Below, piece after piece: positions 1 through 5,949 of a stretch of 5,949 nt of DNA. The translations under genes and the position numbers were made by a program. The stretch is from assembly GCA_016649795.1 (NCBI GenBank), contig JAENWZ010000146.1, positions 1 to 5,949 of the forward strand, written 5' to 3'. The notes beneath the pieces were generated by a model. It saw nothing but the letters and a program-made list of their open reading frames with translations. It was not told the DNA's origin and did no database searches. This stretch comes from Proteiniphilum sp. GTDB lineage: Bacteria > Bacteroidota > Bacteroidia > Bacteroidales > Dysgonomonadaceae. Within the stretch, counting starts at the first letter, position 1. Every line of letters begins with the position of its first letter.

Positions 1-1
1 C

Positions 2-886
2 AATAATGGAGTAAACCGCGGACTTTTCTCCAACGAAGCAGGTCAGGGCTCGGCACCTATTGCACATGCGGCTGCGAAAGCACATGAGCCTGTATCAGAG
101 GGGATGGTTGCTGTTTTAGAACCTTTCATAGACACCATCGTCATCTGTTTCCTCACGGGATTGGTACTCTTATCGTCAGGGGTATGGAACGAAAAACTTC
201 CCAATCAGTTTCAAAAAACAGATATCGAAGTGTTGGCGAATCTGTATGACGAGGGTGAAGTGGCAGATGTTACGGCTCTTGAGAATCATCTGAACAACAC
301 TGCCCGGGTGGCTCTCTTTTCGGGTGAGCTACATGTGGTGAACGGGAAGATTGAAGAAGGAAACACCATTCTTCACGCACGGTCGCTGGCTGAAAATATT
401 GAGATACAAGCGGGAGGGAAACCGTTTACAGGGGAAATCAAAGTTGCAGGGGGAAAAGTGACGAACACTACCAACGATTTAACCTTTACCGGTAAATCGC
501 TTATCCACAGTGCACCGCTCACAACAGTTGCCTATACCAGAAGTTTCCTTGGTGATTTCGGGAAGTATATTGTCACTATAGGATTGTTACTGTTTGCTTT
601 TTCCACAGCCATTGCCTGGTCCTATTACGGTGACAGGGCGGTGACCTATCTGATAGGGTCTAGATATGTGATGTTTTACAGGATTATTTTTGTCCTCGGT
701 TTTTTCCTGGCCTCCTTCACCGATACCACCATCATATGGAATCTGTCATTGCTGACGGTTGCTTTTATGGCGATCCCCAACCTTATAGGGTTGCTGGTAC
801 TGCACAAAGAAGTGAAAACAACCATTCAGGATTACTGGGTGAGATTCAGGGAGGAGTATCCCGGAGAGAAAACAGCAGAGAATTAA
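2..886 (+). CDS. Sodium:alanine/glycine symporter (AGCS family), 3' part only
   Basis: This is the C-terminal 294 residues of an inner-membrane sodium-coupled amino-acid importer; the start lies left of the window, and the frame is open from base 2. The visible N-terminal end carries the family signature GLFSNEAGQGSAPIAHA (bases 23-73), followed by FIDT in a membrane helix (about 116-184). After a long hydrophilic stretch come three more helices (about 560-620, 665-730, 730-805). These include FAFSTAIAWSYYG and the near-terminal MAIPNL motif, both typical of AGCS proteins. Family members carry alanine, glycine or related amino acids with sodium; the substrate cannot be read here. Odd point: bases about 188-517 encode a polar, beta-rich insert of about 105-110 residues between the FIDT helix and the next helix. 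Most AGCS proteins have only a short loop there. No break or frameshift is seen. The next gene begins 95 bases downstream on the same strand. Confidence 0.93.
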   Translation, partial: NNGVNRGLFSNEAGQGSAPIAHAAAKAHEPVSEGMVAVLEPFIDTIVICFLTGLVLLSSGVWNEKLPNQFQKTDIEVLANLYDEGEVADVTALENHLNNTARVALFSGELHVVNGKIEEGNTILHARSLAENIEIQAGGKPFTGEIKVAGGKVTNTTNDLTFTGKSLIHSAPLTTVAYTRSFLGDFGKYIVTIGLLLFAFSTAIAWSYYGDRAVTYLIGSRYVMFYRIIFVLGFFLASFTDTTIIWNLSLLTVAFMAIPNLIGLLVLHKEVKTTIQDYWVRFREEYPGEKTAEN

Positions 887-981
887 AAAAACCATTTTCA
901 AAAGGCGGGCAGCAGTTTAAAACCAACAGAGGTCAGATGTTTAAAGCCAACTACAAACATCAAAACGAAAAAATAAATCGT

Positions 982-2025
982 ATGAAACGAGCAGTACTCT
1001 TCCCTCTTTTTGTTTGCTGCCTGTTTGTTGCCTGTGCACAGACAAAGAGCGTTACCCGGTTAGGCATAGTGAACCCTACACCCGGCAACTTACGCAACGC
1101 CATCCATCTCATCGAAAAAGAGTATATTCATGCGGACAGTATCTCGATTACCGGTATCTATCACCATTCGCAAACATCGTCGATAGCTTTAACAGAAAAA
1201 TTCTTACAGGAGAATAAAGATGATATTACAATCGAAATCATCAAAGGAGCGATTTCAATTGATAGTCTTTTCGTTCCGAACGGATGTACGGAGGAGTTCC
1301 GTCAGCTTCTTGAAAAAACCGATGCATTGATTTTTTTTGGGGGAGCCGATATTGTTCCATTCATTTACGGCGAAGAGACCTTGCTCACTACTGAGCTTGT
1401 TTCGGCAGGTAAGAACTGGGAGATCTCATTTCTGTACCATCTTATCGGAGGCTTTCAGAATAAATCCCATGTGCCGCTTCTTGAAAAAAGAACTGATTAT
1501 CCTATTCTCGGCATCTGCCTGGGGATGCAAGAGATGAACGTGGCAAGCGGCGGAACACTCTACCAGGATATTCCATCTCAGCTTTATGGGAAAACGACCT
1601 ATGAGAGCATCCTGAGAGAGAACCCGGACAATATCCACAAGAACTACTGGAACAGCATCAGTAATGAGCATAATTTCTCCTTCATCCATCTCCACCCTAT
1701 CCGCGTGATGAAAGGCAGTCTCCTTGATTTCGAATCATTTTCGGGAAATCCTGAGGTGGTAAGCGTACATCATCAGTCAGCAAAGAAGATCGGGAAAGAT
1801 TTCCGGGTTGCTGCCACCTCCATAGATGGTATGGTGGTGGAGGCACTACAGCACACACGCTATAAAAATGTCTATGGCGTTCAGTTTCATCCCGATTTCT
1901 CCATTCTCTACGAAGCGGATCAGGAATTTGACATCTCACCATCTGATAAACGCAAGCTTAGCGAGGAGACACTTAGTTTTTACAAACTACTATGGGAAGA
2001 CTTTAGCAGGAGACTGGTTAAGTAA
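982..2025 (+). CDS. Exported class I glutamine amidotransferase-like hydrolase (peptidase C26 / PuuD-like)
   Basis: The 347-residue product resembles gamma-glutamyl-gamma-aminobutyrate hydrolases, which cleave gamma-glutamyl amide bonds with a Cys-His-Glu triad. Visible motifs are FFGGADIVP (about 116-124), the nucleophile elbow GICLGMQ with Cys179, the following GGTLYQDIP, SVHHQ (His263/264) and GVQFHPD with His303. The third triad residue, normally Glu in HPE, is Asp305. I chose the ATG at 982 because it opens a signal peptide: MKR, then a hydrophobic run ending LFVAC-AQTK. Cys18 could be lipidated (an imperfect lipobox, Phe at -3), or the type I site A-C-A could be cut; either way the enzyme should be periplasmic. 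The frame is open further upstream, with an alternative ATG at 937, but that would bury the signal peptide. No promoter is visible in the preceding gap, so co-transcription with the symporter gene is likely. The family assignment is strong; the substrate is unknown. Confidence 0.88.
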   Translation: MKRAVLFPLFVCCLFVACAQTKSVTRLGIVNPTPGNLRNAIHLIEKEYIHADSISITGIYHHSQTSSIALTEKFLQENKDDITIEIIKGAISIDSLFVPNGCTEEFRQLLEKTDALIFFGGADIVPFIYGEETLLTTELVSAGKNWEISFLYHLIGGFQNKSHVPLLEKRTDYPILGICLGMQEMNVASGGTLYQDIPSQLYGKTTYESILRENPDNIHKNYWNSISNEHNFSFIHLHPIRVMKGSLLDFESFSGNPEVVSVHHQSAKKIGKDFRVAATSIDGMVVEALQHTRYKNVYGVQFHPDFSILYEADQEFDISPSDKRKLSEETLSFYKLLWEDFSRRLVK

Positions 2026-2028
2026 CAG

Positions 2029-2838
2029 TTATAACAATCCATTCAGCATCCCGCCGTCAATCTGTATGGTGGTACCGTTCACAGAGCGTGCCTGATCAGT
2101 ACAGAGGTAGCAGACAAGATCGCCCAGCTCCTGAGGATTCATATAACGCTTGTGCGGAAAAGCGAGAATCGCTTTTTGTTCGTATTCTTCCATCGTAATG
2201 CCTTCCTCTTCAGCACGCACTTGCATCAATTGTGTCACACGGTCGGTCTTGAAATAACCGGGACATACATTGTTGATGGTGATCCCTTTTGATATAAGCT
2301 CTTTACTGATGCTCTTGGCGTAACTCACCACCGCTGCCCTGAAAATATTGGAGAGCACCATATTGGGTGCGGGCTCTTTCACGGTGACAGAGGTGATGTT
2401 GATGATCCGTCCCCATCCGCTCTTCTCCATGAAGGGTAGACAGAGGCGGATCATCCTGATATTGTATTTCAACACCGACTCGTAAGCTTCATCCAGCTCC
2501 CTCTCAGTAATATCGCGGAAGGTACCGGGCTTAGGACCTCCTGAGTTGTTCACCAGAATATCGATTCGGCCGAAGCGGTCAATGGTCTCACGCACAATAC
2601 GGGCGTTATCATCACCATTGGCCATATCCACTACCAGCGCAAGTGTTTGCACACCCAGCGATTCGATCTCCTGCTGCGTTTCCTGTAGCGCATCCTCGTT
2701 TCTGGCGCATAAGACAACGTTCACCCCTTCGAGTGCAAGTGCTACGGCACAGGCTCTGCCTAATCCCTTGCTGCTTCCGCCGATGATAGCGGTCTTTCCC
2801 TGTAAATTGAAGTTCATACTGTTCACGTTTGATTTCAT
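2029..2838 (-). CDS. SDR-fold oxidoreductase, divergent BKR-like group with altered catalytic motif
   Basis: This is a 269-residue Rossmann-fold protein of the short-chain dehydrogenase/reductase superfamily, of usual length. The nucleotide-binding loop reads GGSSKGLG (20-27) rather than the usual TGxxxGxG. NNSGGPKPG (97-105) stands where NNAG is usual, and Asn126 and Ser150 occupy expected tetrad positions. The expected YxxxK is SNIFR (163-167), so Tyr is replaced by Ser and Lys by Arg. Cofactor-side features such as NNVCPGYFKTD and the C-terminal IQIDGGM remain. This pattern (LSN..R in place of Y...K) fits the conserved-domain group of beta-ketoacyl-ACP-reductase-like proteins described as lacking a full SDR active site; I recall this as cd05344. 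Reaction and substrate are unknown, and it should not be called fabG. The ATG at 2817 (MNFNLQGK) fits homologue starts equally well and may be the true start. No clear promoter box was found upstream. The gene is convergent with the hydrolase gene and divergent from metG. Confidence 0.9.
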   Translation of the reverse strand: MKSNVNSMNFNLQGKTAIIGGSSKGLGRACAVALALEGVNVVLCARNEDALQETQQEIESLGVQTLALVVDMANGDDNARIVRETIDRFGRIDILVNNSGGPKPGTFRDITERELDEAYESVLKYNIRMIRLCLPFMEKSGWGRIINITSVTVKEPAPNMVLSNIFRAAVVSYAKSISKELISKGITINNVCPGYFKTDRVTQLMQVRAEEEGITMEEYEQKAILAFPHKRYMNPQELGDLVCYLCTDQARSVNGTTIQIDGGMLNGLL

Positions 2839-2918
2839 CTATAACAAGTAAAAAAGAGAGGTTGTTTTTCGTTTGATGATATTTATGCGAATCATACGTT
2901 AAAAAGAGCGTTTTTTCG

Positions 2919-2926
2919 TATCTTTG
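2919..2926 (+). promoter_or_regulatory. Bacteroidota-type -7 promoter box for metG
   Basis: TATCTTTG matches the Bacteroidota sigma factor -7 consensus TAnnTTTG at every fixed base. It lies 20 bases before the metG ATG, implying a leader of only about 12-16 bases with no room for a riboswitch or T-box. The -33 element (TTTG/TTG) is not convincing; ACGTTAA near 2896-2902 is the nearest sequence at the right distance. The box overlaps the right edge of an imperfect A-run/T-run inverted repeat at 2896-2919. Confidence 0.7.
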
Positions 2927-2946
2927 CATCCTATTTCTGAAGATTT

Positions 2947-4989
2947 ATGTCAAAAGAATTTAAACGTACACTGATCACATCGGCCTTGCCCTATGCCAAC
3001 GGCCCCGTACATATTGGACACCTGGCGGGGGTATATGTACCTGCCGATATTTACGCACGCTATCTGCGGCTGAAAGGTGAAGAAGTTCTCTTTATCGGCG
3101 GCTCTGATGAACATGGTATTCCTATCACCATCAAAGCCCGCAAGGAAGGTGTTACACCGCAAGATATCGTGGACAGATACCATGGAATGATCAAGAGATC
3201 GTTCGAAGAGTTTGGTATCACCTTCGATATCTATTCGCGTACCACGTCGGATATACACAGGGAGACGGCATCCGGTTTCTTCCGTACGCTATACGATAAG
3301 GGTGAGTTCACCGAACAGGATAGTGAACAATATTACGATGAGGAGGCGGGACAATACCTTGCCGACCGCTACATCACCGGAGGTTGTCCTCACTGCGGGA
3401 ACGAGAAGGCGTACGGTGATCAGTGCGAACAGTGCGGCACCTCGCTCAGTCCCACCGATCTGATCAACCCGAAATCGGCACTTAGCGGCGCTATACCGGT
3501 AATGCGGAAAACAAAACACTGGTACCTTCCTCTCGACAAGCATGAAGCATGGCTCCGTCAGTGGATCCTGGAAGAGCACAAAGAGTGGAAAACCAACGTC
3601 TACGGTCAGTGCAAGTCGTGGCTCGACCAGGGTCTGCAGCCACGTGCGGTGAGTCGTGACCTCGACTGGGGTGTGCCTGTTCCGGTGGAAGGGGCTGAGG
3701 GTAAAGTGCTTTACGTCTGGTTTGATGCTCCCATAGGATACATATCAAACACCAAAGAGCTTCTTCCCAACGATTGGGAGAAGTGGTGGAAAGATGAAGA
3801 GACCAAACTGGTACATTTTATCGGCAAGGACAACATCGTGTTCCACTGCATTGTCTTTCCGGCGATGCTCAAGGCGGAAGGATCATTTATCCTGCCTGAG
3901 AACGTACCCTCCAACGAATTTCTGAATCTGGAAGGGGATAAGATCTCCACATCCCGCAACTGGGCGGTGTGGCTGCATGAGTACCTGGATGAGTTCCCCG
4001 GAAAACAGGATGTGCTGCGTTACGTGCTCACCGCCAACGCTCCCGAGACCAAAGACAATGACTTCACCTGGAAAGATTTCCAGGCACGCAATAACAATGA
4101 GCTGGTAGCTGTTTTCGGTAACTTCGTGAACCGTGCGCTGGTACTCACTCAGAAGTATTTCGACAACAAGGTGCCCGCCGTAGGGGAGCTGACAGACTAC
4201 GATCGCGAAACCATCGCCGAGGCACAAAAGGTGAAAGGGGCAGTGGAACAGCTGCTGGAGACATACCATTTTCGTGAAGCGCAGAAAGAGGCGATGAACC
4301 TCGCACGAATCGGCAACAAGTATCTGGCCGATGCGGAGCCCTGGAAGACGGCTAAGACAGATATGGGGCGTACTGCCACTATCCTCAACATCGCACTGCA
4401 GATCACGGCCAATCTCTCCATCGTTTTTGAACCCTTCCTGCCCTTTTCTACGGTGAAGCTGCGAACATTCCTGCATATAGAGGCTCTGCTGTGGGAGCAG
4501 CTGGGAGCCTTTGATCTGCTTCCTGAGGGACACACGCTGGGTAAAGCTGAGCTTCTTTTTGAAAAAATTGAGGATGAGGTGATTGAGCAACAGGTACTAA
4601 AGTTGCTCGACGCAAAGAAGTCGAATGAGGCAAGTGAATACCGTGCAATGCCGGTGAAAGAAAATATTCAGTTCGACACCTTTGAGAAACTGGACATTCG
4701 TGTAGGCAGAGTATTGGAATGTGAGAAGGTGCCTAAGGCCTACAAGCTGCTCAGATTTCTGCTCGACGACGGTTTGCAGAAACGCACCATCCTCTCGGGA
4801 ATTGCGGCTTACTATCCCAATCCGGAAGAGCTGGTCGGCAAACAGGTCTGCTTTATAGCCAACCTTGAACCGCGGAAGTTAAGAGGCATATTTTCGGAAG
4901 GGATGATTCTTTCCGCAGAGAATGCCGATGGTTCGCTGGCGTTGGTTCAACCAACAAAAGAGGTGTTGCCCGGGAGTAAGGTGGTGTGA
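2947..4989 (+). CDS. metG: Methionyl-tRNA synthetase with C-terminal tRNA-binding domain
   Basis: This cytoplasmic enzyme charges tRNA-Met with methionine using ATP. The 680-residue protein is full length for the two-domain bacterial form. The class I catalytic core holds HIGH at 22-25. A single CxxC...CxxC zinc knuckle (Cys147, Cys150, Cys160, Cys163) marks the E. coli-like form with an inserted zinc domain. The second ATP-binding signature, normally KMSKS, reads KISTS at 332-336, followed by RNW. The helical anticodon-binding domain follows at about 390-540. Residues 576-680 form a Trbp111/EMAP-II-like OB-fold for tRNA binding and dimerisation, with motifs DIRVG, RTILSGIA, NLEPRKLRG and SEGMILSA. 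The start is set by MSKEFKRTLITSALPYANGP, which matches family N-termini. No Shine-Dalgarno is present beyond a weak GAAG. It is probably transcribed alone from the box at 2919. No strong terminator is seen after the stop. Confidence 0.98.
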   Translation: MSKEFKRTLITSALPYANGPVHIGHLAGVYVPADIYARYLRLKGEEVLFIGGSDEHGIPITIKARKEGVTPQDIVDRYHGMIKRSFEEFGITFDIYSRTTSDIHRETASGFFRTLYDKGEFTEQDSEQYYDEEAGQYLADRYITGGCPHCGNEKAYGDQCEQCGTSLSPTDLINPKSALSGAIPVMRKTKHWYLPLDKHEAWLRQWILEEHKEWKTNVYGQCKSWLDQGLQPRAVSRDLDWGVPVPVEGAEGKVLYVWFDAPIGYISNTKELLPNDWEKWWKDEETKLVHFIGKDNIVFHCIVFPAMLKAEGSFILPENVPSNEFLNLEGDKISTSRNWAVWLHEYLDEFPGKQDVLRYVLTANAPETKDNDFTWKDFQARNNNELVAVFGNFVNRALVLTQKYFDNKVPAVGELTDYDRETIAEAQKVKGAVEQLLETYHFREAQKEAMNLARIGNKYLADAEPWKTAKTDMGRTATILNIALQITANLSIVFEPFLPFSTVKLRTFLHIEALLWEQLGAFDLLPEGHTLGKAELLFEKIEDEVIEQQVLKLLDAKKSNEASEYRAMPVKENIQFDTFEKLDIRVGRVLECEKVPKAYKLLRFLLDDGLQKRTILSGIAAYYPNPEELVGKQVCFIANLEPRKLRGIFSEGMILSAENADGSLALVQPTKEVLPGSKVV

Positions 4990-5146
4990 TTTTGTTAATT
5001 TTAACATAGTCGTTGTAACTATTTTCCCGTTCCAGCATCTTAATAGAATATGCATATCGTTTTTTATTCAATCGTATATCACAAACAGGTGTTGCAGGCT
5101 GCTACAGCAGACGAGCATACAAAAGGGGATACAAAAAAATTATAAC

Positions 5147-5704
5147 ATGAAGAAACGAGCTGTTCTTTTCGTCGTTTTATTGATGAGTCTTTCTGTTTTT
5201 TCGCAGAAAACACATCGTGTGATGGGTTGGAAGATCTCGAGAGATATTCCACAAAATGAGATAAAGTTGAACCTGGGAACAAGTATCTTCGGATCATTTC
5301 CCGAGATCTCCTACGAGCGGATTTTAAACACCGATATCAGTGTGGGAGCATCAGCAGGTATAGCGCTTGAACCTGACAACTATCCGGTACAGTTTGCGTT
5401 GATGCCCTACTTCCGATGGTTTTTCGGCGGCAGTGCGGAGAATCTGCAGAAGTATGGAGCAGGCTTCTTTATTGAAACCAATGGAGGTTTGTTTTCGCTG
5501 GACACAGAAGAATTGGATTATACAAATGGAGCATATGTTTCGCGCACAGAAAACAGTCTGGGTGCGGGACTGGGACTAGCCCTCGGATGGAAGTACCTGA
5601 CCCGAAACAACTGGGTAGGTGAATTCTATTTCGGTGCCGGTCGTGATTTTGTAAATGACGGTGCTTATCCCCGTATGGGAATTACCATTGGGAAAAGGTT
5701 CTAA
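5147..5704 (+). CDS. Small outer-membrane beta-barrel protein, function unknown
   Basis: The predicted product has 185 residues. I set the start at 5147 because MKKRAVLFVVLLMSLSVFS is a clear type I signal peptide, with probable cleavage before QKTHR; the frame stays open back into metG, but that part is not protein-like. The mature part alternates polar and hydrophobic residues in strands rich in Gly and aromatics: IKLNLGTSIFG, FPEISYERIL, FALMPYFRWFF, GAGFFIETNGG, SLGAGLGLALGWKY, WVGEFYFGAG and MGITIGKRF. It ends in Phe, as expected for insertion by the Bam machinery. Size and pattern suggest an eight-stranded barrel, similar in layout to the DUF3575-type proteins common in Bacteroidota; that family label is a guess. 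The 157-base upstream gap shows an A-rich leader (ACAAAAAAATTATAAC) and no good -7 box. A strong terminator follows, so transcription ends here. Confidence 0.82.
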   Translation: MKKRAVLFVVLLMSLSVFSQKTHRVMGWKISRDIPQNEIKLNLGTSIFGSFPEISYERILNTDISVGASAGIALEPDNYPVQFALMPYFRWFFGGSAENLQKYGAGFFIETNGGLFSLDTEELDYTNGAYVSRTENSLGAGLGLALGWKYLTRNNWVGEFYFGAGRDFVNDGAYPRMGITIGKRF

Positions 5705-5727
5705 GAATCTACCATCACATATCTGAC

Positions 5728-5761
5728 AATGAGAGGAAGCATTTTTCTCTCATTTTTTTTT
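5728..5761 (+). terminator. Rho-independent terminator after the barrel-protein gene
   Basis: AATGAGAGGAA (5728-5738) pairs with TTTCTCTCATT (5744-5754), giving an 11-bp stem with one G-U pair around the five-base loop GCATT. A run of nine T (5753-5761) ends the structure. It starts 24 bases after the barrel-protein stop codon. The T-run is only on the plus side, so it should act in one direction. Confidence 0.88.
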
Positions 5762-5816
5762 GCAGATATCACCACAAAGTGAGTAGACCGGTATAGCTTT
5801 TTCCGATAATATAATG

Positions 5817-5824
5817 TAAATTTG
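5817..5824 (+). promoter_or_regulatory. Bacteroidota-type -7 promoter box for the YfhO-like gene
   Basis: TAAATTTG matches the TAnnTTTG consensus fully and lies 32 bases before the ATG at 5857, between the upstream terminator and the gene. The expected -33 TTTG is only loosely matched by a T-rich stretch near 5798-5802. The implied transcript leader is about 25 bases. Confidence 0.65.
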
Positions 5825-5845
5825 TGCGTTCAACAGTTAATAACA

Positions 5846-5850
5846 AAGGA
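5846..5850 (+). promoter_or_regulatory. Shine-Dalgarno-like sequence before the YfhO-like gene
   Basis: AAGGA lies six bases before the ATG at 5857. It is the only well-placed purine-rich ribosome binding sequence in this window, where other genes have A-rich leaders instead, and it supports 5857 as the start codon. Confidence 0.55.
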
Positions 5851-5856
5851 TAAACG

Positions 5857-5949
5857 ATGAAAATATCTGCCGATTTAAAAAAGCTCCTCCCCGATCTGAT
5901 CGTGATTGTGGTGTTCATTCTTATTTCTTTCATCTACTTTGCACCGGCA
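5857..5949 (+). CDS. N-terminus of a YfhO-like integral membrane protein (partial)
   Basis: Only the first 31 residues are in the window; the gene runs off the right edge in an open frame. The sequence has a short charged start (MKISADLKKLLPD) followed by a hydrophobic helix, LIVIVVFILISFIYFAPA, with the N-terminus probably cytoplasmic. The LKKLLPDL-hydrophobic-SFIYF pattern resembles the start of the large multi-spanning YfhO-family proteins of Bacteroidota. In Bacillus, YfhO-type proteins have been linked to glycosylation of cell-envelope polymers; the role in Bacteroidota is not established. A -7 box at 5817 and an AAGGA at 5846 precede it, and a terminator separates it from the previous gene, so it starts its own transcript. 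With so little sequence, the family call is moderate and the coding call is firm. Confidence 0.68.
   Translation, partial: MKISADLKKLLPDLIVIVVFILISFIYFAPA

Noticed and set aside
736..981. Upstream extension of the hydrolase reading frame, overlapping the symporter gene
   Set aside because: The extension lies in another frame of the symporter coding region, has low-complexity non-family sequence, and would place the clear signal peptide at 982 in the middle of the protein.
3940..3954. KISTS in place of KMSKS in methionyl-tRNA synthetase as a sign of a defective enzyme
   Set aside because: The rest of the enzyme is intact, and as far as I recall this loop form is usual for Bacteroidota MetG, so it is a lineage trait and no anomaly.
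3883..4590. Long open frame antisense to metG (235 codons)
   Set aside because: It mirrors the strongly coding metG frame, its translation shows no family features, and no start signals are seen.
4993..5006. TGTTAATTTTAACA dyad after metG as a terminator
   Set aside because: The stem is five or six A/T-rich base pairs with a tiny loop and no T-run after it, too weak to call.
5048..5057. ATATGCATAT palindrome upstream of the barrel-protein gene as an operator
   Set aside because: A ten-base A/T-rich palindrome is expected by chance, and no second copy or conserved context is visible.
5099..5110. CTGCTACAGCAG hairpin in the leader of the barrel-protein gene
   Set aside because: The stem is only four or five base pairs, with no T-run and no match to a known RNA element.
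982..5180. Similar N-termini of the hydrolase (MKRAVLF) and the barrel protein (MKKRAVLF) as a duplicated element
   Set aside because: The codons differ, similarity stops after about eight residues, and short Lys/Arg-hydrophobic starts are normal for signal peptides.

Overview
The window looks like chromosomal DNA from a member of the Bacteroidota, most likely the order Bacteroidales. Two good matches to the Bacteroidota -7 promoter box (TAnnTTTG) sit upstream of genes. The methionyl-tRNA synthetase has the C-terminal tRNA-binding domain and the KISTS form of the KMSKS loop that I associate with this phylum. Signal peptides end in the style '-FSQ', Shine-Dalgarno sequences are mostly absent, and the YfhO-type start at the right edge fits. 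I cannot place the genus from sequence alone; moderate GC and protein similarity would suit a Dysgonomonadaceae- or Porphyromonadaceae-like lineage.

Layout, left to right. (1) 2-886, plus strand: the C-terminal part of a sodium:alanine/glycine symporter (AGCS family) carrying an inserted extracytoplasmic domain of about 105-110 residues. (2) 982-2025, plus strand: an exported class I glutamine amidotransferase-like / peptidase C26 hydrolase. It probably shares a transcript with the symporter, as no promoter or terminator is visible in the 95-base gap. (3) 2029-2838, minus strand: an SDR-fold oxidoreductase of the divergent 'BKR-like' group, convergent with gene 2 with only three bases between the stop codons. 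(4) 2947-4989, plus strand: metG, divergent from the SDR gene, with a clear -7 box just upstream. (5) 5147-5704, plus strand: a small outer-membrane beta-barrel protein with a signal peptide, followed by a strong intrinsic terminator. (6) 5857 to the right edge, plus strand: the N-terminus of a YfhO-like membrane protein with its own promoter and a Shine-Dalgarno-like sequence.

How the genes work together. The only plausible functional pair is the symporter and the exported hydrolase: a periplasmic enzyme releasing an amino acid, perhaps from gamma-glutamyl compounds, next to a sodium-coupled amino-acid importer. This is inference from adjacency. The SDR, metG, the barrel protein and the YfhO-like protein look like unrelated neighbours.

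I found no tRNA or rRNA gene, CRISPR array, insertion sequence, phage gene or toxin-antitoxin pair, and no convincing new multi-gene system. The points most worth a second look are the domain inserted in the symporter, the exported C26 enzyme with Asp in place of the triad Glu, and the SDR lacking the Tyr/Lys catalytic pair.
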